Assembly: GCF_000003815.2 (NCBI RefSeq)
Contig: NC_049982.1
Location: forward strand, 5,831,216 to 5,893,215
Direction of reading: 5' to 3'
Length of the DNA stretch: 62,000 nt
Origin: Branchiostoma floridae
Taxonomy: Eukaryota > Chordata > Leptocardii > Amphioxiformes > Branchiostomatidae
Below, piece by piece: positions 54,701-56,287 of the stretch. How positions within the stretch are numbered: position 1 is the first letter of the stretch; the number at the start of each line of letters is the position of its first letter. Both the position numbers and the translations under genes were made by a program. The notes under the pieces were generated by a model. That model was not told where the DNA came from and ran no database searches. It saw only the letters and a program-made list of their open reading frames with translations.

Positions 54701-54958
54701 CTCTTTTTGTTAACATTTGTTACGAAAATGTTTTTGCTTCGCTCATTCGGCTATTTTATTCGTTGTTACAGCAAATTGTTTGTTTGTTTGAACCTTTATT
54801 TACTCATGAGAAGCTCAAATCGGCAAGCAGGCCGCTTTTCATTGCTTGCAATTAACTTTGCACGCCATTCAAATAAGATAATTAGTACCTCCTTGAATGA
54901 GCTCCACGCACAAGAGGACAGAAAACAGCGCCAAGAGAGCGGTGGAGAAGTTGGACAT
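54..54958 (-). CDS. Polycystin-1-like giant receptor-channel gene (C-terminus beyond left edge)
   Basis: This is one minus-strand gene of about 68 coding exons, listed by domain in the following entries. The PKD1-family core is unambiguous: REJ, GAIN/GPS with a CDHLT site, PLAT, then a multi-pass membrane region whose TOP domain carries GGGYIVEL and [11 protein letters not shown]1-family proteins are 11-TM receptor-channel subunits that pair with TRPP proteins, usually in cilia or sperm. Here the extracellular part is expanded with WSC, discoidin, LamG, FTP, CUB, EGF and CTLD modules. Splice phases match across almost every intron from the signal peptide to the last exon seen, which argues for one gene rather than several. 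The last exon in the window ends at 54 with a GT donor, so pore segments S4-S6 and the cytoplasmic tail lie outside. One junction, in the REJ region near 16.5 kb, does not keep frame. Family assignment is firm; orthology to PKD1, PKDREJ or PKD1L1-3 is not settled. Confidence 0.85.
1103..2495 (-). CDS. TOP (polycystin) domain (exons 2327-2495, 1625-1819, 1103-1347)
   Basis: The exons read [20 protein letters not shown] and [13 protein letters not shown], then SCSVPSP followed by [14 protein letters not shown] with FQVPWMYQY, then [34 protein letters not shown] and [11 protein letters not shown]. This is the extracellular tetragonal opening domain found between the first and second channel helices of all polycystins. 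The C-x(n)-C pair (SCSV and TDCDKPY), G-G-G-Y-I-V-x-L and W-x-D-x-x-T-R-A-V-F are diagnostic. The last exon begins at 1347, using the acceptor TTTGCAG. The longer open frame upstream of it is intron. Confidence 0.92.
2925..3636 (-). CDS. Cytoplasmic linker and TM6 (exons 3556-3636 and 2925-3164)
   Basis: The 81-bp exon encodes an acidic linker, [20 protein letters not shown]. The next exon carries [16 protein letters not shown], then TM6 as [17 protein letters not shown], and continues into the extracellular TOP domain with [18 protein letters not shown]. The L-x-x-A-R-x-x-R pattern before TM6 is typical of PKD1 and PKD2 proteins. The acceptor of the short exon (GAAG at 3637) has a weak polypyrimidine tract, but the frame fits both neighbours. 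Confidence 0.88.
3795..4190. repeat. Dispersed repeat with GCTAGGTACTCATT tail
   Basis: This intronic stretch has no coding potential and ends CAGCTAGGTACTCATTTACA. The same tail motif (GAAGCTAGGTACTCATT) closes the stretch at about 18640-18890, which suggests a shared 3' end of a SINE or LINE family. The bodies could not be aligned by eye beyond the tail, so class is uncertain. Confidence 0.45.
4207..5273 (-). CDS. Acidic cytoplasmic loop, TM4 and TM5 (exons 5037-5273, 4729-4814, 4207-4394)
   Basis: The first exon is a polar cytoplasmic loop rich in D, E, S and T (for example [17 protein letters not shown]) without a recognisable domain and probably phosphorylated. The short second exon reads [26 protein letters not shown] is a strongly conserved PKD1-family motif at the start of TM4. 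The third exon continues [40 protein letters not shown] and [15 protein letters not shown], giving TM4 and TM5. The E-x-x-x-W-x-x-x-x-x-x-S-x-x-x-x-x-x-x-x-Q-P pattern is a family signature. Confidence 0.93.
5318..5643 (+). mobile_element. tRNA-derived SINE-like element inside inverted flanks
   Basis: The stretch TAGTCCAGTGG (5395-5405) matches the pol III A box exactly, and GTTCGATTCC (5440-5449) matches the B box core, 34 bp apart as in tRNA genes. The body continues with GGACGGGACGTTAAGCCGTG. The whole is bracketed by an imperfect inverted repeat: TTTAGCTCACT with CTTCCACTGG on the left, CCAGTGGAAG with AGTGAGCTAAAA on the right. It is either a SINE inserted into a MITE or a MITE that captured a tRNA-like promoter. 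It is not a functional tRNA, as no full cloverleaf is visible. Confidence 0.6.
5867..6088. mobile_element. MITE with about 46-bp near-perfect terminal inverted repeats
   Basis: The left end TAACGCTAGTTCACCTTTAT is repeated in reverse complement at the right end (ATAAAGGTGAACTAGCGTTA). The match continues through CGCGGGGTAACC and the TCCGTTGTA region with one difference. The interior of about 130 bp has no reading frame. The target duplication is ambiguous, because flanking TTA/TA bases merge into the repeat. It lies in the intron between the TM3 and cytoplasmic-loop exons. Confidence 0.7.
6260..6807 (-). CDS. TM2 and TM3 (exons 6648-6807 and 6260-6365)
   Basis: The first exon starts [12 protein letters not shown], the conserved F-T-R-x-Q-R of PKD1 proteins, followed by TM2 ([16 protein letters not shown]) and a short extracellular loop. 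The second reads [20 protein letters not shown] as TM3, ending [14 protein letters not shown] at the cytoplasmic face. Frame continues through phase 2, phase 0 and phase 1 joins to the neighbouring exons. Confidence 0.9.
6908..9207. mobile_element. 2.3 kb DNA transposon with 36-bp TIRs and GTTAT target duplication
   Basis: Left end CAGTAGGAAAGGTAACCAGA and right end TCTGGTTACCTTCCCTACTG are inverted repeats that continue through TTTAGTAACCTT with only a few mismatches. A 5-bp direct repeat GTTAT flanks the element at 6903-6907 and 9208-9212. The interior has no long reading frame, so it is non-autonomous. It contains degenerate tandem units around 8224-8650 (TTTATATTTGTATGACTA, then TCCTCA, CCACCA and GGCAAAGGTTAATG). 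A CAG start with a 5-bp duplication would fit some hAT-like families, but superfamily is not settled. Confidence 0.75.
9433..10943 (-). CDS. PLAT/LH2 domain and TM2 approach (exons 10845-10943, 10138-10316, 9433-9594)
   Basis: The exons read [20 protein letters not shown], then [45 protein letters not shown], then [20 protein letters not shown] and IGRPATR. The Y-x-V-x-x-Y-T-G-x-x-x-x-A-G-T start and the V-D-x-F segment match the PLAT domain on the first cytoplasmic loop of PKD1 proteins, which binds lipids and partner proteins. The D-D-H-L-W-F-S-V-x-x-R-P run just after it is strongly conserved before TM2 in this family. Phases are 0, 2 and 2. The 2.6 kb intron after 9433 carries a DNA transposon. 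Confidence 0.92.
10646..10819. mobile_element. Pogo/Tigger-like MITE (174 bp)
   Basis: Left end CAGTAGAAGCCTCTTAATTG and right end CAATTAAGCGGCTTCTACTG form inverted repeats of about 24 bp with one mismatch. The CAGTAGAA start and TTAATTGCAC motif, repeated inside, resemble pogo/Tigger ends. The left flank is TA as expected; the right flank is AA, so the duplication is decayed. It lies within the PLAT intron. Confidence 0.65.
11211..11447 (-). CDS. GPS second half with HLT cleavage site, and TM1
   Basis: The exon completes the GPS motif with [20 protein letters not shown]. The tripeptide H-L-T is the known self-cleavage triad, with cleavage between L and T, and both GPS cysteine pairs are present, so the receptor should be cleaved into two non-covalently held chains. 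After [11 protein letters not shown] and NIMENPS comes TM1, [20 protein letters not shown], ending in charged WEDKKD at the cytoplasmic face. This arrangement is that of polycystin-1. The exon enters and leaves in phase 0. Confidence 0.92.
11654..14868 (-). CDS. GAIN domain region (exons 14677-14868, 14451-14576, 14133-14241, 13878-13972, 13242-13493, 12756-12971, 12145-12412, 11654-11847)
   Basis: Eight exons encode the alpha-helical then beta-rich GAIN region between REJ and the first membrane segment. The helical part includes [36 protein letters not shown] and [19 protein letters not shown]. The beta part includes [31 protein letters not shown] and [16 protein letters not shown]. The last exon ends with the first half of the GPS motif, [16 protein letters not shown]. 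The GAIN fold catalyses self-cleavage in adhesion GPCRs and polycystin-1. All eight junctions keep frame. Helix-rich exons have phase 0 borders, unlike the phase-1 ectodomain modules upstream. Confidence 0.85.
15042..17521 (-). CDS. REJ module (exons 17332-17521, 16642-16855, 16039-16102, 15779-15944, 15376-15474, 15042-15164)
   Basis: The exons continue the REJ module. 17332-17521 reads [18 protein letters not shown]. 16642-16855 reads [36 protein letters not shown]. 16039-16102 reads [17 protein letters not shown]. 15779-15944 has [20 protein letters not shown] and TEFIIACK. 15376-15474 has [17 protein letters not shown]. 15042-15164 has [17 protein letters not shown]. The C-x-x-C-x-Y-x-W and N-x-P-P-x-x-G-x-C-x-V-x-P blocks are family hallmarks, known from sea urchin suREJ proteins and PKD1. 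Junctions keep frame except between 16642 and 16102. There a candidate extra exon at about 16518-16562 fits the alignment but ends in an in-frame TAG in this assembly. Confidence 0.85.
17104..17185. repeat. Short dispersed repeat shared with 42961-43040
   Basis: The stretch has GCCATCT, then TGACGTTATCAAATTAGCAT, AAATTATGAATA and ATCATGAATGTAACGTT. The same order occurs inside the TTAA-flanked element at 42961-43040 (GCCATCTTGG, TGACGTCATTAAATTAGCAT, AAATTATGAATA). It is probably a fragment of the same family. Confidence 0.5.
17861..18442 (-). CDS. EGF domain fused to start of REJ module
   Basis: This 582-bp exon starts as a calcium-binding EGF ([18 protein letters not shown], then [13 protein letters not shown]) and passes directly into the first part of the REJ (receptor for egg jelly) module. 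That part includes [53 protein letters not shown] and ends with [14 protein letters not shown] and [14 protein letters not shown]. The DASSSTDPD plus F-x-Y-x-W-x-C pattern is characteristic of REJ proteins, where FNIII-like strands precede the GAIN fold. The EGF leads into REJ inside one exon without a linker. The exon ends in phase 1. Confidence 0.88.
18640..18890. repeat. Dispersed repeat with GCTAGGTACTCATT tail
   Basis: Intronic repeat-like stretch containing GACCAAGGGACCTCCAGTTA, ACGTCC and GAGGGACGGCCCTAGACG, ending GAAGCTAGGTACTCATTC. It shares its terminal motif with the stretch at 3795-4190. It lies between the EGF exons and has no open frame of note. Confidence 0.45.
19051..19191 (-). 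CDS. EGF-like domain exon
   Basis: A 141-bp symmetric phase-1 exon reads [37 protein letters not shown] and GNGTIHC. It has six cysteines in EGF spacing and three N-glycosylation sequons. It lacks the calcium-binding D-x-D-E leader. It sits between the SEA domain and the EGF/REJ exon. Confidence 0.85.
19438..20292 (-). CDS. SEA domain (exons 20147-20292, 19916-19974, 19438-19586)
   Basis: The three exons read [33 protein letters not shown], then [17 protein letters not shown], then [20 protein letters not shown] and VSTVLATAL. This is the SEA pattern: a first strand, the helix F-x-x-L-E-x-E-I, an L-Y-x-x-V-x-G-F-x-G-V-x-V turn, then a V-x-V-x-F strand and a second helix. The usual GSVVV autoproteolysis motif is replaced by DTSVAA, so cleavage is uncertain. 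Frame is kept only if the middle exon ends at 19916 (AAG followed by GTAAAT) and the last begins at 19586. SEA domains commonly follow mucin stalks. Confidence 0.75.
20609..21733 (-). CDS. Mucin-like Ser/Thr/Ala/Pro stalk, single 1.1 kb exon
   Basis: An uninterrupted 1125-bp exon encodes about 375 residues, almost all T, S, A, P and V with scattered N-x-T sequons. It contains imperfect tandem units of roughly 55 residues, each with a segment like [18 protein letters not shown] followed by [17 protein letters not shown]. Such a region would be densely O-glycosylated and act as a rigid spacer that lifts the lectin modules above the SEA, REJ and GAIN part. Borders are phase 1 on both sides. Length is likely to vary between alleles because the coding repeats are direct tandem repeats. 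Long open frames on the opposite strand are a by-product of this composition. Confidence 0.85.
22320..25159 (-). CDS. FTP domain B (exons 24979-25159 and 22320-22564)
   Basis: The sequence is nearly identical to FTP domain A, differing in a few residues (for example IGESDQV here against IGDSDQV). The first exon uses the acceptor GGGAG at 25160 rather than the stronger TTTTGCAG of copy A. The intron in between is 2.4 kb and is filled by two MITE-like elements and an assembly gap, against 0.2 kb in copy A. The second exon ends in phase 1 and joins to the mucin-like exon. Confidence 0.85.
22812..23410. mobile_element. 599-bp TA-flanked MITE rich in CGCGAAATTAAATCC
   Basis: Ends CTGTAAATGC and GCATTTACAG are perfect inverted repeats flanked by TA on both sides (22810-22811 and 23411-23412). 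Subterminal regions carry repeated CGCGGTGGATTAATATTCGC and CGCGAAATTAAATCC. No coding potential is seen. The TA duplication fits a Tc1/mariner-type transposase in trans. It lies within the intron of FTP domain B. Confidence 0.65.
23749..24853. mobile_element. Inverted-repeat element with GCCCCGGTCACAAAGCGCG ends, containing an assembly gap
   Basis: Left end GCCCCGGTCACAAAGCGCGT continues ACGATTCCTTGCGAT, and the right end is its exact reverse complement over about 35 bp. Multiple ATCGCA and TACGATG motifs fill the ends. A further decayed inner copy of the end lies near 24710-24735 (CGCGCTTTGTGACCACGGC). The 100-base gap at 24289-24388 falls within it, so length and content are uncertain. Confidence 0.65.
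24289..24388. other. Assembly gap (100 N)
   Basis: Exactly 100 unknown bases, the usual placeholder for a gap of unknown size. It falls in an intron of FTP domain B, inside a repeat, so no exon is expected to be lost. Confidence 0.98.
25258..25325. repeat. Poly-C tract and TAGG-type simple repeat
   Basis: A run of about 18-19 C is followed by GTAGGTAGGTAGGTA-type units, upstream of the FTP domain B acceptor. It is a simple repeat with no function seen. Confidence 0.85.
25812..26568 (-). CDS. C-type lectin domain B (exons 26370-26568 and 25812-26026)
   Basis: This is the paralogue of CTLD A with identical exon structure. The first exon reads [20 protein letters not shown] and [18 protein letters not shown]. 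The second reads [41 protein letters not shown] and RYICESS. The loop again has EPD, but the second site is WVD instead of WRD, so the two copies differ at the ligand loop. Lengths are 199 and 215 bp (199 and 221 bp in copy A), giving a two-residue deletion in the second half. The end of this exon joins in phase 1 to FTP domain B. Confidence 0.87.
27087..28587 (-). CDS. Four calcium-binding EGF domains, block B (exons 28465-28587, 27944-28066, 27473-27595, 27087-27209)
   Basis: There are four 123-bp symmetric phase-1 exons, each one EGF domain: [48 protein letters not shown] and [16 protein letters not shown]. All have six cysteines and the calcium-binding D-x-D-E leader. The order mirrors block A except that the first exon here has no intact partner. 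The corresponding place in block A (about 36.3 kb) shows matching intron sequence but the exon itself is gone. The introns share the CCAAATGACCTGAA element about 60-80 bp upstream of several acceptors. Confidence 0.9.
29792..30169 (-). CDS. C-type lectin domain 2, single exon between the duplicated blocks
   Basis: One exon encodes a whole [95 protein letters not shown] and FICQT. All four core cysteines are present. The loop reads EPG, so the canonical calcium/sugar triad is not kept. Unlike CTLD A and B it has no intron, so it comes from a different CTLD lineage. It lies between duplicated blocks A and B and has no second copy. The acceptor region reads CAG-CTG-CAG, so the exon can start at 30169 or 30163, both in frame. 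Confidence 0.88.
30594..30695. repeat. (TGAA)n microsatellite, about 25 units
   Basis: This is an uninterrupted tetranucleotide tract. It lies at the left border of duplicated block A and is followed by TGGTTTATTTGATATCAG. Such tracts often mark 3' tails of CR1/L2-type LINEs, here in minus orientation. That origin is inference. Confidence 0.9.
31084..31730 (-). CDS. FTP domain A (exons 31550-31730 and 31084-31328)
   Basis: The first exon reads [34 protein letters not shown] and [15 protein letters not shown]. The second reads [51 protein letters not shown] and [10 protein letters not shown]. It is an FTP-type lectin module nearly identical to FTP domain B (24979-25159 and 22320-22564). Exon lengths are the same (181 and 245 bp) in both copies. 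The acceptor of the first exon joins in phase 1 to the end of CTLD A, giving the sequence [13 protein letters not shown] without a linker. Confidence 0.87.
32187..33354 (-). CDS. C-type lectin domain A (exons 33156-33354 and 32187-32407)
   Basis: The first exon reads [38 protein letters not shown] and [14 protein letters not shown]. The second has [41 protein letters not shown] and RYICESS. This is a complete CTLD with the C-C pairs and the WIGL-like FWVGI core. At the sugar-binding loop it has EPD rather than the classical EPN or QPD, and WRD in place of WND. The acidic residues could still hold calcium, but sugar specificity cannot be predicted. The internal junction is phase 2 and the outer ones are phase 1. 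A close paralogue is CTLD B. Confidence 0.87.
32510..32600. mobile_element. MITE-like palindromic repeat, TTCCACTAG family copy 1
   Basis: Starts TTCCACTAGGACGGCG and ends GCGCTAGTGGAA, with GC-rich interior motifs GCGCTCTCACTGCGATGG and AGAGCGCGGTAAGAGCGC that fold on each other. It lies in the intron of CTLD A. Confidence 0.55.
32871..32957. mobile_element. MITE-like palindromic repeat, TTCCACTAG family copy 2
   Basis: Starts ATTCCACTAG and ends CAAGTGGAAT, with interior CGGCGCTCTCACGGCGATGA and ATCGCAGCGAGAACGCCG. Related to copies at 32510 and 48911. Confidence 0.5.
33960..35920 (-). CDS. Four calcium-binding EGF domains, block A (exons 35798-35920, 35010-35132, 34552-34674, 33960-34082)
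   Basis: Each exon is exactly 123 bp, symmetric phase 1, and encodes one EGF domain of about 41 residues starting D-I/V-D-E-C and ending C-D-G. Examples are [16 protein letters not shown] in the first and [16 protein letters not shown] in the second. All six cysteines are present in each. The D-x-D-E leader and the N-T-V-G-S-F-x-C segment mark the calcium-binding, hydroxylation-prone class. Exon 2 is nearly identical to block B exon 27473-27595, and exon 4 to 27087-27209. Exons 1 and 3 both resemble 27944-28066, so one copy was gained or reshuffled here after the block duplication. Confidence 0.9.
34195..34330. repeat. LINE/SINE 3'-tail-like repeat
   Basis: The stretch GAATGAATGAAAGACCTTTATTGTACATTC, read in shorter pieces as AAAGACCTTTATTGTACATT followed by GGCTAGGTACAGGTCACTGA and GATAACAGACAT units, looks like the minus-strand 3' end of a retroposon. 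A related piece (TTATTGCACAACAATTGTAC) occurs at about 33538-33560. Confidence 0.35.
36806..37198 (-). CDS. CUB domain, single exon
   Basis: The exon begins [20 protein letters not shown] and contains [64 protein letters not shown] and a closing [18 protein letters not shown]. The D-C-x-x-D-Y-V-x-V-Y-D-G motif, the two Cys pairs and the G-F-x-A-x-F ending are diagnostic of CUB, and the acidic residues of the calcium site (D in LADDGDC and in SDYV) are present. Both borders are phase 1. CUB domains mediate protein binding in developmental and complement proteins. Confidence 0.9.
38184..41663 (-). CDS. FTP domain 2 (exons 41483-41663 and 38184-38425)
   Basis: The first exon reads [29 protein letters not shown] and [14 protein letters not shown]. 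The second reads [44 protein letters not shown] and [11 protein letters not shown]. It is another FTP-type domain, split in phase 2. Its second half is closely related to the corresponding exons at 31084-31328 and 22320-22564. The 3 kb intron between the halves contains the octamer-hairpin repeat region at 38.5-41.2 kb. Confidence 0.83.
38500..41200. repeat. Repeat-rich intron with octamer hairpins and a recurring GGATGGATTG block
   Basis: The intron of FTP domain 2 contains no exon that could be found. It has three degenerate copies of a block reading AACGCCTGGATGGATTG followed by ATATTTGGTATGTnGGTnGG, near 38590, 39050 and 40010. It also has at least five short palindromes with ATGCAAAT/ATTTGCAT arms (about 38963, 40447, 40570, 40655 and 41073). 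Origin is unknown. Confidence 0.55.
42109..42552 (-). CDS. Discoidin-like domain 2, single exon
   Basis: A single 444-bp exon reads [60 protein letters not shown] and ends [10 protein letters not shown] with [11 protein letters not shown]. The [13 protein letters not shown] part corresponds to the metal or ligand loop of F5/8C domains, and AEIQLYG is the usual last strand. Unlike discoidin domain 1 it is not interrupted by an intron, and both boundaries are phase 1, so the exon is a portable module. The exon lies directly beside the TTAA-flanked element at 42577, only about 25 bp upstream of its acceptor. Confidence 0.8.
42577..43560. mobile_element. TTAA-flanked (piggyBac-like) non-autonomous element, 984 bp
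   Basis: TTAA occurs at both ends (42577-42580 and 43557-43560). The ends ACCCTCAAACCACCGTA and TACGGTGGTTTGAGGG are inverted repeats. A subterminal palindrome GGGGTCAAAACTGACCCC occurs at both ends and again at about 42775. No reading frame of note is present. TTAA targets and CCC-type ends fit piggyBac, and the left end has one extra A. It lies directly upstream of the discoidin 2 exon acceptor. Confidence 0.7.
43925..44499 (-). CDS. Fucolectin-type (FTP) domain 1 (exons 44272-44499 and 43925-44146)
   Basis: The domain opens [13 protein letters not shown], then [32 protein letters not shown]. The second exon gives [31 protein letters not shown] and LCEVEVFE. This is the fucolectin/tachylectin-4/pentraxin-1 (FTP) subgroup of the discoidin superfamily, found in eel fucolectin and other innate-immune fucose binders. 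The split after the central strand is phase 1. Two further FTP copies and one partial relative occur downstream in the same protein, so fucose-like ligand binding may be an important function of this ectodomain. That functional statement is inference. Confidence 0.85.
44640..45240 (+). mobile_element. Retroposon relic with SGNH-esterase C-terminal fragment
   Basis: The plus strand at 45021-45224 encodes a frame containing [20 protein letters not shown] and [14 protein letters not shown]. The D-G-x-H-L-N-x-x-G pattern is block V (Asp-His) of SGNH/GDSL esterases carried by CR1-type LINEs and other retroelements. The upstream catalytic blocks are not visible, so it is a 3' fragment. Preceding sequence (ATCGAAACGTCGGTGAAAAT and AAGCTCTGGTTGTG) looks like a dispersed repeat junction. 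It is probably non-functional. Confidence 0.5.
45337..46503 (-). CDS. LamG-like domain 2 (exons 46185-46503 and 45337-45620/45623)
   Basis: This is a paralogue of LamG domain 1 with the same exon split. It reads [22 protein letters not shown] and [20 protein letters not shown], then [39 protein letters not shown] and AKLC. Both acceptors are tandem AG sites. The first exon can start at 46503 or 46500, and the second at 45623 or 45620, and each pair stays in frame and differs by one residue. The second exon adds two N-glycosylation sequons near its start (RNAT and SNQT). The exon-end phases (1 in, 2 internal, 1 out) match domain 1. Confidence 0.83.
47341..48522 (-). CDS. LamG-like (concanavalin A-like) domain 1 (exons 48207-48522 and 47341-47642)
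   Basis: The first exon starts [10 protein letters not shown] and continues with [13 protein letters not shown] and [20 protein letters not shown], the start of a LamG_3/jellyroll lectin fold. The second exon has [20 protein letters not shown], then [17 protein letters not shown] and a closing ARKC. The junction between them is phase 2 and the flanking junctions are phase 1. Domains of this type bind glycans or mediate adhesion. The next downstream pair of exons encodes a close paralogue with the same intron position, so the two domains come from a tandem duplication. Confidence 0.85.
48911..49120. mobile_element. MITE-like repeat, TTCCACTAG family copy 3 (210 bp)
   Basis: Starts CCCCCTTTCCACTAGACGGC and ends CTGTCCTAGTGGAAAGGGGG, inverted repeats of about 15 bp, with interior GCGCTATCACTGCGACC and AGAGCGCGGCGAGAGCG. 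It is the longest copy of the family seen in this window. Confidence 0.65.
49148..51518 (-). CDS. Discoidin / F5/8 type C domain 1 (exons 51241-51518 and 49148-49289)
   Basis: The first exon reads through [31 protein letters not shown] and [13 protein letters not shown], a typical discoidin fold start with the W-x-A-x-x-x-N-x-x-x-W-L-Q-x-D signature. The second exon supplies [18 protein letters not shown] and W, the usual closing strands. Discoidin domains bind sugars, phospholipids or collagen outside the cell. The entry junction is phase 1 and the internal one phase 0. The 2 kb intron holds the 44-bp minisatellite, the LINE relic and an assembly gap, so one more exon inside the gap cannot be excluded, although the domain looks complete. 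Confidence 0.85.
49412..49631. repeat. Minisatellite, five 44-bp units
   Basis: Units begin at 49412, 49456, 49500, 49544 and 49588, each GTGCAACCACCTTCAACGCA followed by AGACGAAATTACTCGATGC and a GTATA or TTATA tail. Copies differ at one or two bases, and units 1 and 3 share GCGT while 2 and 4 share GCTT, so a two-unit register is visible. It ends where the LINE remnant begins. Confidence 0.92.
49635..50330 (+). pseudogene. Decayed LINE 3' end (Tx1/L1-like reverse transcriptase C-terminus)
   Basis: One plus frame, broken by several in-frame stops, reads [30 protein letters not shown] and [17 protein letters not shown]. The C-x-x-C...H-L-F-x-x-C-x-x-V-x-x-F-W arrangement is the zinc-knuckle end of L1/Tx1-type LINE ORF2 proteins. 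A 3' UTR with AATAAAAGC near 50310 follows. It is dead. Confidence 0.65.
50805..50904. other. Assembly gap (100 N)
   Basis: Exactly 100 unknown bases inside the discoidin 1 intron. The surrounding 50340-51240 shows no exon that fits the gene's phase. Confidence 0.98.
52286..54458 (-). CDS. WSC domain (exons 54336-54458 and 52286-52447)
   Basis: Two exons encode a complete WSC carbohydrate-binding domain. It begins [10 protein letters not shown], then has [14 protein letters not shown], and in the second exon [17 protein letters not shown] and [11 protein letters not shown]. The spacing of the conserved cysteines and the closing Y after the last Cys match the family, which includes yeast stress sensors and human polycystin-1 and Kremen. 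The intron splits the domain at its middle glycine in phase 1. Human polycystin-1 also carries an N-terminal WSC domain, which supports the overall assignment. The intron between the two exons is about 1.9 kb and contains the inverted-repeat element at 53269-54068. Confidence 0.85.
53269..54068. mobile_element. 800-bp inverted-repeat element in the WSC intron
   Basis: Ends TAATGGACCGGTCC and GGATCGGTCCATTA are near-perfect inverted repeats. A second inverted pair lies just inside (TTCTATTTCGAACACCTCCG at about 53310 and CGGAGGTGTTCGAAATAGAA at about 53990), with a further TCAAAAAC extension. It is likely a non-autonomous DNA transposon. No transposase frame is seen. Confidence 0.55.
54889..54958 (-). 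CDS. Exon 1: signal peptide of polycystin-1-like gene
   Basis: The ATG at 54958 opens a short reading frame beginning [15 protein letters not shown] and ending in a small-residue stretch. It has a polar start, a hydrophobic core of about 15 residues and a short C-region, so it is a clean secretory signal peptide. The exon ends after one base of a codon at 54889, followed by a GTACTA donor. That phase-1 junction fits the next exon, which starts the WSC domain. The start is chosen because the phase matches and because a signal peptide is expected at the N-terminus of this receptor. A further upstream 5' UTR exon is possible. Confidence 0.75.
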
Positions 54959-55814
54959 GGCGCCTCTGATGGCACTCCTGCAGTTGGGTTAAATAAAGAA
55001 AGAGTTAACTCACACAGCAAATAGTACAATGACCTGCACGGTCAACTACAAAATAATAATCATATGGTGTAATTTGCCAGTCAGTAGGTACCCAATGTGT
55101 TGAGTAATGAGGCTGTTTAACGTGGTCGATGCACCTCATCGAGCACGGCAACCCCGTAAAATAGAAACACAAAATGAACAAGAGTACGGAGACCACACCC
55201 CTCCTTGAATTTGCCTTTGCAGATTCATCGTTTCATCTTGTCACATTGATGTGGCAAATGTGACCTCCGCCTTGGTTCTACCAACACCTTAACACATATA
55301 AAATAGCATTACAACCCATCAAGAGGCTCAATAATCATGCTAAAAACAATTATCCGGATAAACAAACAAATTATACACACCCACACACGGCCAAACACAC
55401 ACACTCACACCAAAAACTATACCGCCATTTTTAAACTGCTAAACTAAACTAATGTTGTGTAGAAGTGAAGGGACAAGACGAACGCTTTCCAGTAACCAGC
55501 AGCCCGTCCCATGTGTTACTAGCCACTACAGCAACCAAACAAAAACAACAGCCAATGACAAAACGTACGTGCACCAACAGGTGCTTAGCGATAAGATCTC
55601 GGGACGTGTTTTGGATCCATCACTAGCTGACAGATTGCCACAGGCTCATCATAATTATAGCATTTACCGATTCTCCTGTCCCATGTTTTCCCTGACGATT
55701 TGCAGCATTTTGTAAGACGATTGCAGGCTACATAGAGGGAAAGAAAAGGGGATTCCATTGACAGCACAGTCACTACTCTTGTGCTACTTCCTTGATGGCC
55801 TTGCCCTCCCAGAG
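54959..55814 (-). promoter_or_regulatory. Upstream region of the polycystin-like gene
   Basis: There is no long reading frame here. A CA-rich stretch lies at about 55375-55415. A possible 60-bp untranslated or orphan exon is listed separately. No clear TATA box was found next to the signal peptide exon, so the promoter was not located and may be anywhere in this stretch. Confidence 0.3.
55668..55727 (-). other. Possible orphan 60-bp exon upstream of the gene
   Basis: On the minus strand a strong polypyrimidine tract ending CTATGTAG precedes 55727, and a TCG followed by GTAAATG donor ends the segment at 55668. All three frames are open, and one reads LQSSYKMLQIVRENMGQEN. It could be a 5' UTR exon of the polycystin-like gene or an exon of a neighbouring gene interrupted by the retroelement. 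This is weak evidence from splice signals only. Confidence 0.2.
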
Positions 55815-56116
55815 AAATAAAAATTTAGGCCGGACGTGACGGTCATTTTGTTTTGTTACGGCCTGGTAGGATTTGGTATGGCTTTATATAATTTGTAAGG
55901 GCCCAAGGGGTTTCCTGATTTGGGATACAGGGGTCAATCACTAAACTGAATGTTTATTTAGAACAGCCAATCAGCATTCGCAGAAGTTTCCGTTCTAGCC
56001 AATCAACGCACTGAAAAACCATGTGCTTGGCATACGAAAATTCAGCCAGTTCACAGCGCTCCAAAGTTTGGACAACAGTTTGGTCAGGAAGATTACTGGT
56101 ATTTGTGTCTTTTGTG
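55815..56116 (+). repeat. 302-bp direct repeat, copy 1 (promoter-like)
   Basis: It is identical by eye to 57433-57734. It contains TTATATAA near 55883-55890 and two CCAATCA boxes (55967-55973 and 55999-56005), so it resembles an LTR-like or element promoter. A GCGGTGAGTTTT stretch after it resembles a splice donor. The flanking TGCCCTCCCA just left of this copy recurs just right of copy 2. Confidence 0.9.
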
Positions 56117-56287
56117 AACTGCCTTTTTTAGTGTGGTGACTCTCAGAACAGCCCTAGTATTGCGGTGAGTTTTCTTCTATTGTACTTTCTATCTGTGGTG
56201 TGCTGCCCTGTAGATTGGATTTTTCTGCTGTGCTATCTTTTGCTGTTGTGGAAATCTTTTGGAGTCGGTGTTTTTTCTAATTCTATC

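Noticed and set aside
56165-56287. Extended hydrophobic N-terminus of the SGNH protein
   Set aside because: The extension is low-complexity (L, F, C, V rich) and precedes a better-context ATG at 56288; related SGNH proteins start shortly before the GHS block. It could be a leader or intron, so it was not counted as coding.
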